Source of the DNA: Gaiellales bacterium
Lineage (GTDB): Bacteria > Actinomycetota > Thermoleophilia > Gaiellales > JAICJC01
Length of the DNA: 32,271 nt
Assembly: GCA_036273515.1 (NCBI GenBank)
Contig: DASUHM010000097.1
Span: 1 to 32,271, forward strand
Direction: 5' to 3'
Part shown: positions 1 through 7,918 of the stretch, one piece after another
Position numbering within the stretch: position 1 is the first letter of the stretch
Layout of the letters: each line of letters starts with the position of its first letter
Notes under the pieces: generated by a model
Database searches by the model: none
Seen by the model: only the letters and a program-made list of their open reading frames with translations
Told to the model about the DNA's origin: nothing
Position numbers and translations under genes: made by a program

Positions 1-1335
1 CGACACGGCGATGCGCAGGCGGATCCAGAGGCGCTCGTCGTTGGGCTCGAACACGGCCCACTGCGTGCCCTCCATGATCGACTCGGAGATGTAGTTGAAG
101 AGCCGGCGCACGTTCAGGTAGCGCCACTCCGGATCGCTCGAGAGGGTGCGGGCGCCCCACACGCGGATGCCGCGCCCGGGGAAGGCGCGGATGCAATTGA
201 CGCCGCGCTGGTTCAGGCCGCCCTGCTCCTCGTGGGTGATCTGGAAGGCGAGCCCGTTGACGCCGAGCACGACCTCGTTCGCCGGCGCCTTGTGCACGCC
301 GCGGGTGTTGTCGGTGCGCGCCCACACGCCGGCCATGTGGCCGGACGGCGGCACCATGATCGGGCGCCGCGTGAGCGGGTCCATCACCTCGAGCCACGGG
401 TAGTAGAGCGTGGCGAACTTGGAGTCGTACCCGGCGGTCGTCATGCGCCACTCGAGCACCTCCTGCGGCAGGAGGCCGGGCGGCGGGTCGAGGATCGCGA
501 TCCGGTCCTTGGCGCCCTCGGCGTGGGCCAGCATCTTGCCCTGGATGTCGCGGAACATCGTGTCGTCGCCGTTCTCGGAGATCGTGGCGAGATCGGGGAT
601 GCAGAGCATCGTGATCTCGTCGACGGCGGCCAGGCCGCCGAGGCCGCGGCGGTGGGCGACGTCGCCCTCGAACTCGCCCGGCGAGACGGCCACCGGCTCG
701 GCAGCGGGCACGCTCAGGCTGTAGGTGCCCTCGCGCGGCGCGGCGTCGGCGCCACCGCCGACCTCCTCGAGCGTCACGAGCTCCGACCCCGCGTTCACCT
801 TCGTGACCACGTTGTTCCGGCCCTTCTTGAGCGAGAGGCCGTCGAACTCCTCGCGCTGCGGGCCGGCCGTCACGACGACGCGGTAGGTGGCCTGGTCGGC
901 CTTGCCCTCCTCGCCGTCCCCGCTCATCGGCTCAGGTGAGATCTCGATCGAGACCTGGTCGGTCACGCCCTCCTTGGCGGTCGCCCGCAGGAGCTCGGCG
1001 TCGCCGCTCGCCGCAGGCAGCGCGGCCTGGGCCTTCTGGTCGCCGTCGCCGGCGCCGACGCGCACGATCCAGCACACGCCGCCGCCGTTCTGGAAGTAGC
1101 CGTAGACGGAGTGGGCGAGGTAGGCGCCGGGCATGAACGGGCCGTTCTCGGGCTCGTTCGGATCGCCGTACAGCTTCGCGAACTGCGTCCAGTTCGAGAT
1201 CCGCATCGGCCGGTTCACCGGGCCGCCCGGAGCGAGGCCGACGAAGGCCGCGACCGACGTCCCCACGCCCTCGATCGGCTTCGACTGGGACGGGACCTCC
1301 TCGACGTAGACGCCGGGAGTCAGGTAGCTGGGCAT
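1..1335 (-). CDS. Contractile injection system / phage-like tail sheath protein (3' end outside window)
   Basis: This is the contractile outer sheath of a phage-tail-like particle; sheath subunits surround the inner tube and shorten to drive it into a target. The frame is open from the ATG at 1333-1335 to the window edge, about 445 residues. The N-terminus MPSYLTPGVYVEEVPS is the hallmark start of the family. The last residues visible (IRAFPGRGIRVWGART, then LFNYISESI and WAVFEPND) are the conserved C-terminal sheath domain, so probably only the last few dozen residues are missing. The ribosome site (GGAAGG, about 8 bases upstream) overlaps the stop of the preceding receiver-like gene, so the two are likely coupled. 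The DUF4255 gene upstream points to an extracellular contractile injection system rather than an ordinary myophage. Tube and baseplate genes should lie to the left. Confidence 0.95.
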   Translation of the reverse strand, partial: MPSYLTPGVYVEEVPSQSKPIEGVGTSVAAFVGLAPGGPVNRPMRISNWTQFAKLYGDPNEPENGPFMPGAYLAHSVYGYFQNGGGVCWIVRVGAGDGDQKAQAALPAASGDAELLRATAKEGVTDQVSIEISPEPMSGDGEEGKADQATYRVVVTAGPQREEFDGLSLKKGRNNVVTKVNAGSELVTLEEVGGGADAAPREGTYSLSVPAAEPVAVSPGEFEGDVAHRRGLGGLAAVDEITMLCIPDLATISENGDDTMFRDIQGKMLAHAEGAKDRIAILDPPPGLLPQEVLEWRMTTAGYDSKFATLYYPWLEVMDPLTRRPIMVPPSGHMAGVWARTDNTRGVHKAPANEVVLGVNGLAFQITHEEQGGLNQRGVNCIRAFPGRGIRVWGARTLSSDPEWRYLNVRRLFNYISESIMEGTQWAVFEPNDERLWIRLRIAVS

Positions 1336-1342
1336 CGATCTG

Positions 1343-1714
1343 TCACCTTCCTTCGTTCACACGCAGCTCGTTCAGCAGGGCACGTGACGGGGACACGGCA
1401 ACGCGGCGCGGCTCGGCGCCCTCCCCGTCGAGGATCTCCATCTCCCCCTCGTCGCGCGGCCACAGGATCACCTTGGTGCCCGGCGCGGCCTCCCGGGCCT
1501 GGCGGCCGATCTGGAGCGCGAAGCGGGAGCTCCCGTCCAGCAGCAGCACGTCCGGCTTGATCCGGCGCACGCGGTCGACGATGTCGGGCGCGGCGCCGTT
1601 GGCGACGACCACGTCGACGCCGCCGCCCGTCAGGACGTCGGTCATCCCGACGAGCGCGACCGGCTCGAGGTTCGCGAGCAGGACGCACGGGGGGCGAGAC
1701 GGGGCGTCGGCCAC
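1343..1714 (-). CDS. Degenerate receiver-like (pseudo-REC) protein in the injection-system operon
   Basis: A 123-residue protein with the alternating beta/alpha pattern of a response-regulator receiver domain: CVLLANLEPVAL as strand 1, KPDVLLLDGSS as strand 3 with an aspartate near residue 60, then TKVILWPRDE as strand 4. The acidic pair normally found at the end of strand 1 is replaced (ANLEP), so classical Mg-dependent phosphorylation is doubtful. There is no DNA-binding domain. The start is read as GTG at 1712-1714, with no strong ribosome site. Its stop lies inside the ribosome site of the sheath gene. Its place between cap and sheath genes suggests a regulatory or assembly role in the injection system; that is inference. 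Confidence 0.7.
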   Translation of the reverse strand: MADAPSRPPCVLLANLEPVALVGMTDVLTGGGVDVVVANGAAPDIVDRVRRIKPDVLLLDGSSRFALQIGRQAREAAPGTKVILWPRDEGEMEILDGEGAEPRRVAVSPSRALLNELRVNEGR

Positions 1715-1818
1715 GGGGCGGGAGTGTGCCGTGGCCGGCCGGGCGCGGCCAGGGGATCCCGGGCAGCGCTTGACGCAGTCCGGCTACCCATCCGGGCAGG
1801 ACGACCGGGGCCCTCCTG

Positions 1819-1851
1819 CGCACCAAAAGGGGTCTGACCCCGCTTGGTGCG
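1819..1851. terminator. Strong hairpin just downstream of the DUF4255 gene
   Basis: Outer arms CGCACCAA (1819-1826) and TTGGTGCG (1844-1851) flank inner arms GGGGT (1829-1833) and ACCCC (1837-1841), with two-base internal loops between them. On the minus strand it begins four bases after the TAG stop of the DUF4255 gene. There is no T-tract, so it could be a terminator, an RNA-stabilising stem that sets the ratio of cap to sheath, or a mobile palindromic repeat. Confidence 0.6.
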
Positions 1852-1854
1852 TCG

Positions 1855-2718
1855 CTACCGCAGCTCGAGCTCGATCGGGCCGCCGGGGACGTCGGCGGCG
1901 GCCTCGGCCTCGGCGCCGTCGGCGCCGCGGGCCTGGAGCCGGTGGCTGCCGGCGCGCACGGACGCCACGCTGAAGCGGCCCTCGGCGTCGGCCACGGCGA
2001 AGCCGCCGGTCTCGGGCAGGACGACCCAGGCGCCGGCGGCCGGCTCGCCCGCCTTGGTGCGCACCGTCCCGGCGACGCGGTGCAGCTCCTCGATGCCGGC
2101 ACCGGGACGCTCGCGGATGCCCATGCGCACGGTCTGCGTGCGCACGAGCGGCGCCTGCTCGAGCGCCCGCCCGGGCCGGCACCAGACGCCCACGCCGAAG
2201 TCGACCGACGCCTTGTGGCCCGCGCCGAGCGCCGACCAGAACGCCGGCCCGTGGCCCTCGCCGGGCGGCTGGGCGACGCGGACGGTGAGCTCGTGGTCGT
2301 AGGCCTCGTCCTCGGCCAGCGCGCCGACGCGCACGTCGTCCGGCAGCGCGGGGTGCGCATAGGCCACCGCAAGCGCCGCGGAGAGCAGCCCGTGCTCCTC
2401 CTCGGCCGTCTTCGCCCAGGCGGTGATGACGTAGGAGACATCGATCCGCACCGGCGGCGGCCGCTCGACGGTGCGCCCGTTCACGTGCGCCTGGTCCCAC
2501 TCGACCCGGCGCTCGCTGCGTGACTCCTTGACGTCGTACAGGTACAGGTCGAGCGCGGGGCCGGAGAGGCCCTCGGCCCAGGCCGCCGTGGGCGCGTCGA
2601 AGGAGACGCTCGGGCCCTTGCCGAGCTCGCGCTCGAAGAGCGCCCGGACCGCCGCGTCGAGGTCGCCGAGCACGGTGTGCAGTCCGCCCGTGGTCACGAT
2701 GGCGTGCACGGCCGACAC
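1855..2718 (-). CDS. DUF4255 (Pvc16-like) cap/terminator protein with C-terminal carboxypeptidase-regulatory-like domain
   Basis: A 287-residue protein read from the GTG at 2716-2718 (VSAVHAIVTTGGLHTVLGDL). Residues 1 to about 190 match the DUF4255 pattern: an early DLDAAVRALFERELG helix, DLYLYDVKES, PPPVRIDVSYVITAW, and a later LVRTQTVRMGIRERPG segment. DUF4255 proteins are the Pvc16/Afp16 type that cap or terminate the trunk of extracellular contractile injection systems. Residues about 205-287 (AGTVRTKAGEPAAGAWVVLP and after) look like a carboxypeptidase-regulatory-like beta sandwich, a common fusion. It is the first gene of the minus-strand operon leading to the sheath. A longer reading frame runs upstream, but only this part has family features. 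Confidence 0.9.
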   Translation of the reverse strand: MSAVHAIVTTGGLHTVLGDLDAAVRALFERELGKGPSVSFDAPTAAWAEGLSGPALDLYLYDVKESRSERRVEWDQAHVNGRTVERPPPVRIDVSYVITAWAKTAEEEHGLLSAALAVAYAHPALPDDVRVGALAEDEAYDHELTVRVAQPPGEGHGPAFWSALGAGHKASVDFGVGVWCRPGRALEQAPLVRTQTVRMGIRERPGAGIEELHRVAGTVRTKAGEPAAGAWVVLPETGGFAVADAEGRFSVASVRAGSHRLQARGADGAEAEAAADVPGGPIELELR

Positions 2719-2798
2719 CGTACCGCACCCCCGCGATGTGCGAACGGGCAGACCAACGGGCCGGCCGCGTGCACCCTCGGGCAGCGCCGCTCGCGCCG

Positions 2799-3947
2799 CT
2801 AGCGGGTGGTGCCGCGCGCCCGGACCGGCCAGACGGCCTCGACCACCCCGGCGCGCACGCCGACCAGCTGATCGGCCAGGTTGACGGCCGTGCAGACGTG
2901 GTAGGGCATGAACCGCAGCTTCTGGCCGACCTCGACCGACTCGCGGTCGCCGAGCCGCACCATGCCGTGCTCCTCGGTCACCCGCATCACGGTCGCGGCG
3001 AGGTCGACGCACTCCGAGATCCCGGGCGGCGTGACCGCCCCGTCCACCACGCCGCGGTCGCCGCTGAACGTCTTCGACCCGGCGTCGACCGTCGTCCATC
3101 CGGCCCGGCGCGTGCTGATGACCGTGGCCAGGATCGAGAGGGCGACGTCGTCCGGCCGGGCCGAGCCGGCCGCCACCTGCATCGCGTCGTAGAAGACGTA
3201 GGTGCCGGCCCGCACCTCGGTCACGCCGTCGACCTCGGCGACGCCCGGCCCGGTGACGCTGCCGCCGGCGGTCACGTTCGGCGCCGGGTGGCCGTCTGCG
3301 CGCAGGCGCTCGGCCAGCCCGACCAGGATCGATCCCTCCTCGTGCCCCGCCTCGGCGTTCGTCATGCGCCCCAGCCGGTCGCCGAACTTGCCCCGGTGCG
3401 TGGTCACGCCGTCGAGCTCGATCGCGGGCAGCGCGTCGATCGCCCGGGCGAACGCCTCGACCGCGGCGTAGTCGCCGGGGTCGAGGCCGACGCGGTGAAG
3501 ACCGGAGTCGATCTCGATCTGCACCCGCATCTCGACACCGGCGGCGACGGCGGCCGCGGAGAGCCCGCGAGCCTGGTGCTCGCTGTCGACGTTCACGGTC
3601 AGGCGCGCGCCGGCGGCGATGCGGGCGAGGCGAGCCCACTTGTCCTCGCCCACCGTCGGGTAGGCGATCACGATGTCGTCGCATCCGGCGGCGGCGAACA
3701 CCTCCGCCTCGGTCGGCTTGGCCGAGGCGATGCCGCAGGCGCCGGCGGCCAGCTGCCGCGCCGCGATCTCCGGCGTCTTGTGCGTCTTTATGTGGGGACG
3801 GAGGGCGACGCCGTTCCGGTCGGCCATCGCCTGCCATGCGGCGATGTTCGCCTCCATCCGGTCGAGGTCGACGATCAGCGCCGGCGTCGGCACCTCCGCG
3901 AGGGCCATGCCCGCCTCGACGTCGATCGGCCGCACCTCGGTGCTCAC
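2799..3947 (-). CDS. PLP fold-type III amino-acid lyase (D-threonine aldolase / D-serine dehydratase-like)
   Basis: A 382-residue cytoplasmic enzyme. The N-terminal alanine-racemase-like barrel starts at TPALIVDLDRMEANI and carries the PLP lysine in RPHIKTHK (K54). The C-terminal beta domain has PYHVCTAVN, with H350 and C352 in the positions of the metal pair; D-serine dehydratases of the DSD1 type use His and Cys, D-threonine aldolases His and Asp. This favours D-serine dehydratase-like or D-3-hydroxyamino acid chemistry, but substrate is not decided by sequence. The start is GTG at 3945-3947, sharing GTGA with the stop of the upstream MFS gene, so transporter and enzyme are translated together. 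Import and breakdown of a D-amino acid is a reasonable inference. Confidence 0.88.
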   Translation of the reverse strand: MSTEVRPIDVEAGMALAEVPTPALIVDLDRMEANIAAWQAMADRNGVALRPHIKTHKTPEIAARQLAAGACGIASAKPTEAEVFAAAGCDDIVIAYPTVGEDKWARLARIAAGARLTVNVDSEHQARGLSAAAVAAGVEMRVQIEIDSGLHRVGLDPGDYAAVEAFARAIDALPAIELDGVTTHRGKFGDRLGRMTNAEAGHEEGSILVGLAERLRADGHPAPNVTAGGSVTGPGVAEVDGVTEVRAGTYVFYDAMQVAAGSARPDDVALSILATVISTRRAGWTTVDAGSKTFSGDRGVVDGAVTPPGISECVDLAATVMRVTEEHGMVRLGDRESVEVGQKLRFMPYHVCTAVNLADQLVGVRAGVVEAVWPVRARGTTR

Positions 3948-5137
3948 GCCGTTGAGCCTACTCCCTCGCCCAGACCGCGGCCGGCCGTGCGCCAGACGGC
4001 AGCGCCCGAGCCGATCGCTGCGGCGCCGACCACGGCCGAGAAGACGTATCCGGCGTCGACGAGCCCGATCGAGCTCTCCACCAGGCCGAACGCGATCACC
4101 GGGACGACGAGGCCGATGTAGAGGACGAGGAAATAGGTCGAGGCCACCTGGCTGCGGCGGTCGGCCGGCGCCCGCGCGGTGAGCAGCCCGAGACCGCCGC
4201 CCACGATCACCCCCTGGGCGATGCCCGCGACGATCGCAGCCGCGAACACGGCCACCACCGTCTCGGCGACGAGCGAGACGACCAGCAGCCCGAGGCCCAG
4301 CGCCAAAGCGACACAGCCCGCCGGGAGGGCGACCTGCGGGGAGAGCCGTTGGGTCATGAACTGGCCCGCGACCGACATGACGAAGAGAGTCGCGAGCAGC
4401 GCTCCGCTGACCGTCGGCGCGGTGATCCCGAGCACCTCGTGCAGCATCCCCGGGCCGACCGAGCCGAAAACGCCGGAGACGCCGAACGCGGCCACACCGG
4501 CCGTCGCCGCGGGCAGGAAGACCGCCCGCACCTCCCGGGGCGGCACGATCCCGGCGAAGTCGAGGTCGACCCCGCGCCGCTTCACCGTCTCGGGCAGGCG
4601 CAGGTGGACGATCAGACCGATCGCCAGCAGGACGAGCTCGACGAGGTATGTCGTCCGCAGGGGCGAGGGGGCGAACTGCGCCAGCACGCCCGCATAGGCC
4701 GGGCCGAGGGCCAGCCCGCCCAGGTTGGCGGCCACGGCGACCTTGGTCGCGCGATCGCGGTTCGCGTCGAGGTCGACCAGCCAGGCGGTCGCCGTCCCCG
4801 TATAGACGCCCGCGGTCAGCCCGATCAGGAACCGCCCCACCAGCAGCAGGTCGAGCCCCTGGGCGGCGATGAAGAACCCCATCGCGACGATCGCGACCAC
4901 GAGCGCGCCGGCCAGCGGCGGCTTGCGGCCGATGTGGTCGGAGAGCCGCCCGGTCACGAACAGGCCGCCCATGACGCCGACGCCGTACGCGGCGAACACG
5001 ACCGTGATCTGGAGCGACGAGAGCCCGAACGCCGACATGTACAGCGGGTAGATCGGCGTCGAGACGGTCGTCGCCGCCATCGCGACGGCAAAGATCGCCG
5101 CGAGTGCGAACTCAGGTGTGGACGACGGCCGGGACAA
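3944..5137 (-). CDS. MFS transporter
   Basis: A 397-residue membrane protein with about 12 hydrophobic helices. It shows the major-facilitator loop 2-3 motif GRLSDHIGRKP and the helix-5 region NLGGLALGPAYAG. The central loop contains LRLPETVKRR. The predicted start is an unusual TTG at 5135-5137; the next Met (about residue 20) would remove half of helix 1, so TTG or a start close to it is preferred, though no good ribosome site is visible. It overlaps the downstream PLP enzyme by GTGA. Substrate is unknown; the neighbour suggests an amino acid or hydroxyamino acid. Confidence 0.85.
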   Translation of the reverse strand: MSRPSSTPEFALAAIFAVAMAATTVSTPIYPLYMSAFGLSSLQITVVFAAYGVGVMGGLFVTGRLSDHIGRKPPLAGALVVAIVAMGFFIAAQGLDLLLVGRFLIGLTAGVYTGTATAWLVDLDANRDRATKVAVAANLGGLALGPAYAGVLAQFAPSPLRTTYLVELVLLAIGLIVHLRLPETVKRRGVDLDFAGIVPPREVRAVFLPAATAGVAAFGVSGVFGSVGPGMLHEVLGITAPTVSGALLATLFVMSVAGQFMTQRLSPQVALPAGCVALALGLGLLVVSLVAETVVAVFAAAIVAGIAQGVIVGGGLGLLTARAPADRRSQVASTYFLVLYIGLVVPVIAFGLVESSIGLVDAGYVFSAVVGAAAIGSGAAVWRTAGRGLGEGVGSTA

Positions 5138-5358
5138 CCCGCCGGACGCTACCTGGCGGTTATGCGCGAGGGCGGCGCGCCTCGTTCGGGTCGCGCGGGT
5201 TCGGTCCGCGGCGCGAGTCCTGGGGAGGTGTGGCGCTCGGGGACGGCCGGCGGCCTGTGCGACGCGCCGCCCTCACGTTCAGCTTGGCGGCCTCGAGCTG
5301 TCTGCTGGACGCCATGGGTGACAGATTCCCCGGATCGCGGTTCGGGTAACCCGGCCCT

Positions 5359-5658
5359 CTAGCGCCACGGGTTCTGCATGCGGAACCAGTGGTCGACGGC
5401 CGCGACCATCAGGGAGACGAGCCCGCCGAGGATCCCCACCGGTGAGCCATAGGCGACGCCGTACAGGAGCATCCCCAGGCCGAAGGCGGCCTCGATCCGG
5501 CTCGACCACTTGAAGCGGTTCGCGCTCTGCCGCATGAGCTCGGCGCGGCTCGGACGCTCGGATCGCCGATCGGCCCACCGGGCCAGGATCAGGGTGATCG
5601 CGACCAGGGTGACGGCGAAGACGGCGTACTCCGCCCAGACGGCGCTGTTGTTGCTCAC
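5359..5658 (-). CDS. Small membrane protein, unknown
   Basis: A 99-residue protein (VSNNSAVWAEYAV...) with one clear N-terminal membrane helix (YAVFAVTLVAITLILARW), a charged cytoplasmic stretch (RRSERPSRAELMRQ), and two more hydrophobic segments near the C-terminus (FGLGMLLYGVAYG and GILGGLVSLMVAAV). The GTG at 5656-5658 is chosen because GAGACGGAG lies directly upstream; a GTG at 5674-5676 would add six residues. It is divergent from the anti-sigma kinase remnant. Family not recognised. Confidence 0.65.
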   Translation of the reverse strand: MSNNSAVWAEYAVFAVTLVAITLILARWADRRSERPSRAELMRQSANRFKWSSRIEAAFGLGMLLYGVAYGSPVGILGGLVSLMVAAVDHWFRMQNPWR

Positions 5659-5716
5659 CTCCGTCTCAGTGTGCACCGGGGGTCGCGCATCATCAAGGCG
5701 CCTGCCGGGCATCACG

Positions 5717-6198
5717 GTGACGATGCTTCCGGTGGCGCGCGGGTTCGACTTCAAGCTCACGGCGGAGGCGGACGACCTGGACATCGTGCGGCGGGCGCTG
5801 CACGCCCTGCTCCAGCCGGCGGGGTTCTCCCCGGATATCGCGTCGCCAGCAGCACGCTCGCGACGACAGAGGTGTGCGCGAACGTCGTGCGGCACGCCTA
5901 TCCCGACGGCGGCCGCGGCCTCACCCGGATCGAGGCGACCGTCCGCCCGGACGGGGGCTTGACGATCGTCGCCGGCGACCACGGCGTCGGGTTCGTCCGC
6001 CGGAAGGAGCTCGGGACGGCGGTGGGCCTCGGGATGCTGCTCCTCTACGAGGCCTCGGACGGCGTCGCGCTCGAGGACGCGAGCCCGGGCTCGATCGTGC
6101 GGACGGCGTTCAACACATGGAGCAGCGCGCGGGCCCGACCGCATCGATGGCGGCCTCGCACGTCTCGCAGACCCGGAGCACGCTGTCGGCGCCCGTGA
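5717..6198 (+). pseudogene. RsbW-like anti-sigma factor serine kinase (HATPase), frameshifted
   Basis: Anti-sigma kinases of this type bind and inhibit SigB/SigF sigma factors and phosphorylate STAS antagonists. The N-terminal half is read from GTG 5717 or ATG 5723 (MLPVARGFDFKLTAEADD... through FSPDIA). The rest is in the -1 frame: TLATTEVCANVVRHAYPDG holds the ATP-binding N-box, DHGVGF the G1 box, and GTAVGLGMLLLYEASDG the G2 region. The two halves join at about 5840-5846, where adding one base restores a family-like DIAVASSTLATTE. The product is therefore broken, unless this is a sequencing error or programmed shift. The second frame continues past the domain end (SIVRTAFNTW) to a stop at 6196-6198, inside the opposing STAS gene. 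Confidence 0.8.
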
Positions 6199-6475
6199 GC
6201 CGCACGAGCCGGAGCGGCTCCCGCCCGGCGGGCGCGACGACCGCAACCTCGTCGTCGCCGGATCGGCCCGCGGCGCTCACGAGGGCGCCGAGGATCGTGC
6301 TGTCGATGAACTCCGCGTCGCTGAGATCGATGACCACCGGCCCGCCCGCAGCGGTAACGCGTTCGAGCTCCTCCGCCAGGCTCGGCTCGGTCGAGACGTC
6401 GTGCTCGCCGTGCATCGTCAGCACCCAGACGCCGTACCGGCATTCGATGAAGATCGATCCCTCGCGCGTGCTCAC
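6110..6475 (-). CDS. STAS-domain anti-anti-sigma factor
   Basis: A 121-residue single STAS domain, the SpoIIAA/RsbV type that captures an anti-sigma kinase when unphosphorylated and so frees the sigma factor. The signature is PVVIDLSDAEFIDSTILGAL; S59 in FIDST is at the phosphorylation position of the family. Strand 1 (GVWVLTMHGEHDVSTEPSL) is typical. It starts with GTG at 6473-6475, sharing GTGA with the stop of the upstream sugar porter, so it is the second gene of that operon and should be made whenever the porter is. The 3' end overlaps the tail of the broken anti-sigma gene on the other strand by 89 bases. Confidence 0.9.
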   Translation of the reverse strand: MSTREGSIFIECRYGVWVLTMHGEHDVSTEPSLAEELERVTAAGGPVVIDLSDAEFIDSTILGALVSAAGRSGDDEVAVVAPAGREPLRLVRLTGADSVLRVCETCEAAIDAVGPARCSMC

Positions 6476-7878
6476 GCCGACCGCAGCTCTCCGTGGCCGC
6501 GACGGCCGCGGCGTGATGAGCCCGTGACGTCACGCTGGATGTCCTCGAGGCTGCGCCCGCTCGTCTCCGGGACGCGGCGGTAGAAGAACACGATCGCGAT
6601 CACGCCGACCGCCGCGTACAGCCAGAACGTGGCGGTCTTGCCGATGGTCGAGGTGAGCGTCAGGAACGTGAACGAGATGATGAAGTTGAACGTCCAGTTC
6701 GCGATGGTGCACACCGCCATGGCCGGGCCGCGGATCTCGAGCGGGAAGATCTCGGAGATCATCAGCCAGAACACTGGCCCGAGGCCCATCGCGAAGCTCG
6801 CGATGTAGACGACGAGCGCGATCAGCGCCAGCCCCGACGCGTTCGCCTGCAGCGTGCCGGACGCGAAGAAGGCGCCGAGCACGACCAGGGCGATCGTGAG
6901 CCCGACCGTGCCCGCGATCAGGAAGATACGCCGGCCCAGGCGGTCGAGCAGCAGGATGGCGATCACCGTGAACACCAGGTTGGTGACGCCGATCGCGACC
7001 GTCTGACCGATGGCGCTCGACGCGCTCGACCCCGTGAACGCGAGGATGGTCGGCGCGTAGTAGATGATGGTGTTGATCCCGACGATCTGCTGGAAGATGG
7101 CGAGGCCGAGGCCCACGATCAGCATCGGCCGCACCGACGCGCCGAGCAGGTCGCGGATGCTGCCCGTCTCGGCGGCGACCTTCTTGATCGACTTCACCTC
7201 GTCGTCGACGTCCTGCTCCTGATGGGTGCGGCGGAGCACCTTCTTCGCGTCGTCCTCGCGGCCCCGCTCGACGAGCCAGCGCGGGCTGTACGGCATGAAC
7301 GTCATGCCGACGGCGAGCATCAGCCCGGGAACCGCGCCGAGCCCCAGCATCCAGCGCCAGTTGTCCGCGCCGATGCCCTTGAGCCCGAAGTTCACGATGT
7401 ACGCCGCCAGAATCCCCGTCACGATCATGAGCTGGTTGAACGACACGAGCCCGCCCCGGATCCGCTTGGGCGAGAGCTCGGCGAGGTACATCGGCGAGAC
7501 GAACGACGCCGTCCCCACCGAGAGGCCGAGCACGAACCGCGCGGCGATCAGCTGGTGGGGGTTCTGCGAAAACGCGCACCCCAGCGCCGCGAGCGCGTAG
7601 ACCGTTCCGGAGAGCACCTTCGTCCACCGCCGGCTGATGGCGTCGGCCAGGTAGCCGGCGATGACCGCGCCGACGGCCGCGCCGATCAGGAGCGCGCCGA
7701 CGATCGCCTCCTGCTCGAACGTCGATGCGTGCAGGTCGCCCGAGATGAAGAGCAGCGCCCCGGAGATGACGCCCGTGTCGTAGCCGAACAGGAATCCGCC
7801 GAGCGCCGCGATAATTGCGACCACGAACAGGAACGGCTTGCCCTCGCGACGCGCGTCGGTGACGAAGAATGCTGCCAC
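6472..7878 (-). CDS. Sugar:proton symporter, MFS sugar porter family (XylE/GalP-like)
   Basis: A 468-residue membrane protein with 12 predicted helices. Sugar-porter signatures are all present: GGFLFGYDTGVISGAL in helix 1, RFVLGLSVGTASFVSPMYLA and ELSPKRIRG after helix 4, FQQIVGINTIIYYAP in helix 7, DRLGRR, and the C-terminal PETSGRSLEDIQ. These proteins import hexoses or pentoses with protons; the sugar cannot be read from sequence. The GTG start at 7876-7878 follows a strong GGAGGGG site. A SigB/SigF-type promoter lies 41 bases upstream (7919-7945). It is coupled to a STAS gene downstream. Confidence 0.93.
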   Translation of the reverse strand: MAAFFVTDARREGKPFLFVVAIIAALGGFLFGYDTGVISGALLFISGDLHASTFEQEAIVGALLIGAAVGAVIAGYLADAISRRWTKVLSGTVYALAALGCAFSQNPHQLIAARFVLGLSVGTASFVSPMYLAELSPKRIRGGLVSFNQLMIVTGILAAYIVNFGLKGIGADNWRWMLGLGAVPGLMLAVGMTFMPYSPRWLVERGREDDAKKVLRRTHQEQDVDDEVKSIKKVAAETGSIRDLLGASVRPMLIVGLGLAIFQQIVGINTIIYYAPTILAFTGSSASSAIGQTVAIGVTNLVFTVIAILLLDRLGRRIFLIAGTVGLTIALVVLGAFFASGTLQANASGLALIALVVYIASFAMGLGPVFWLMISEIFPLEIRGPAMAVCTIANWTFNFIISFTFLTLTSTIGKTATFWLYAAVGVIAIVFFYRRVPETSGRSLEDIQRDVTGSSRRGRRGHGELRSA

Positions 7879-7918
7879 TCGGAATCCCCTCCAAAGGCCA
7901 GATGTTTCGTGGTACGAA

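Noticed and set aside
1784-2728. 314-codon minus-strand frame overlapping the DUF4255 gene
   Set aside because: A shifted frame of the same strand giving Arg/Ala/Gly-rich sequence, while the correct frame shows the full DUF4255 pattern.
2736-4121. Long plus-strand open frame (461 codons) opposite the PLP enzyme
   Set aside because: Its product is a His/Arg/Asp/Gly-rich string with no family features, and the minus strand encodes a complete recognisable enzyme. It is a high-GC antisense shadow.
5138-5358. Possible small gene between the MFS and membrane protein genes
   Set aside because: Short frames exist on both strands but none has a start with a ribosome site or a family-like product; treated as intergenic.
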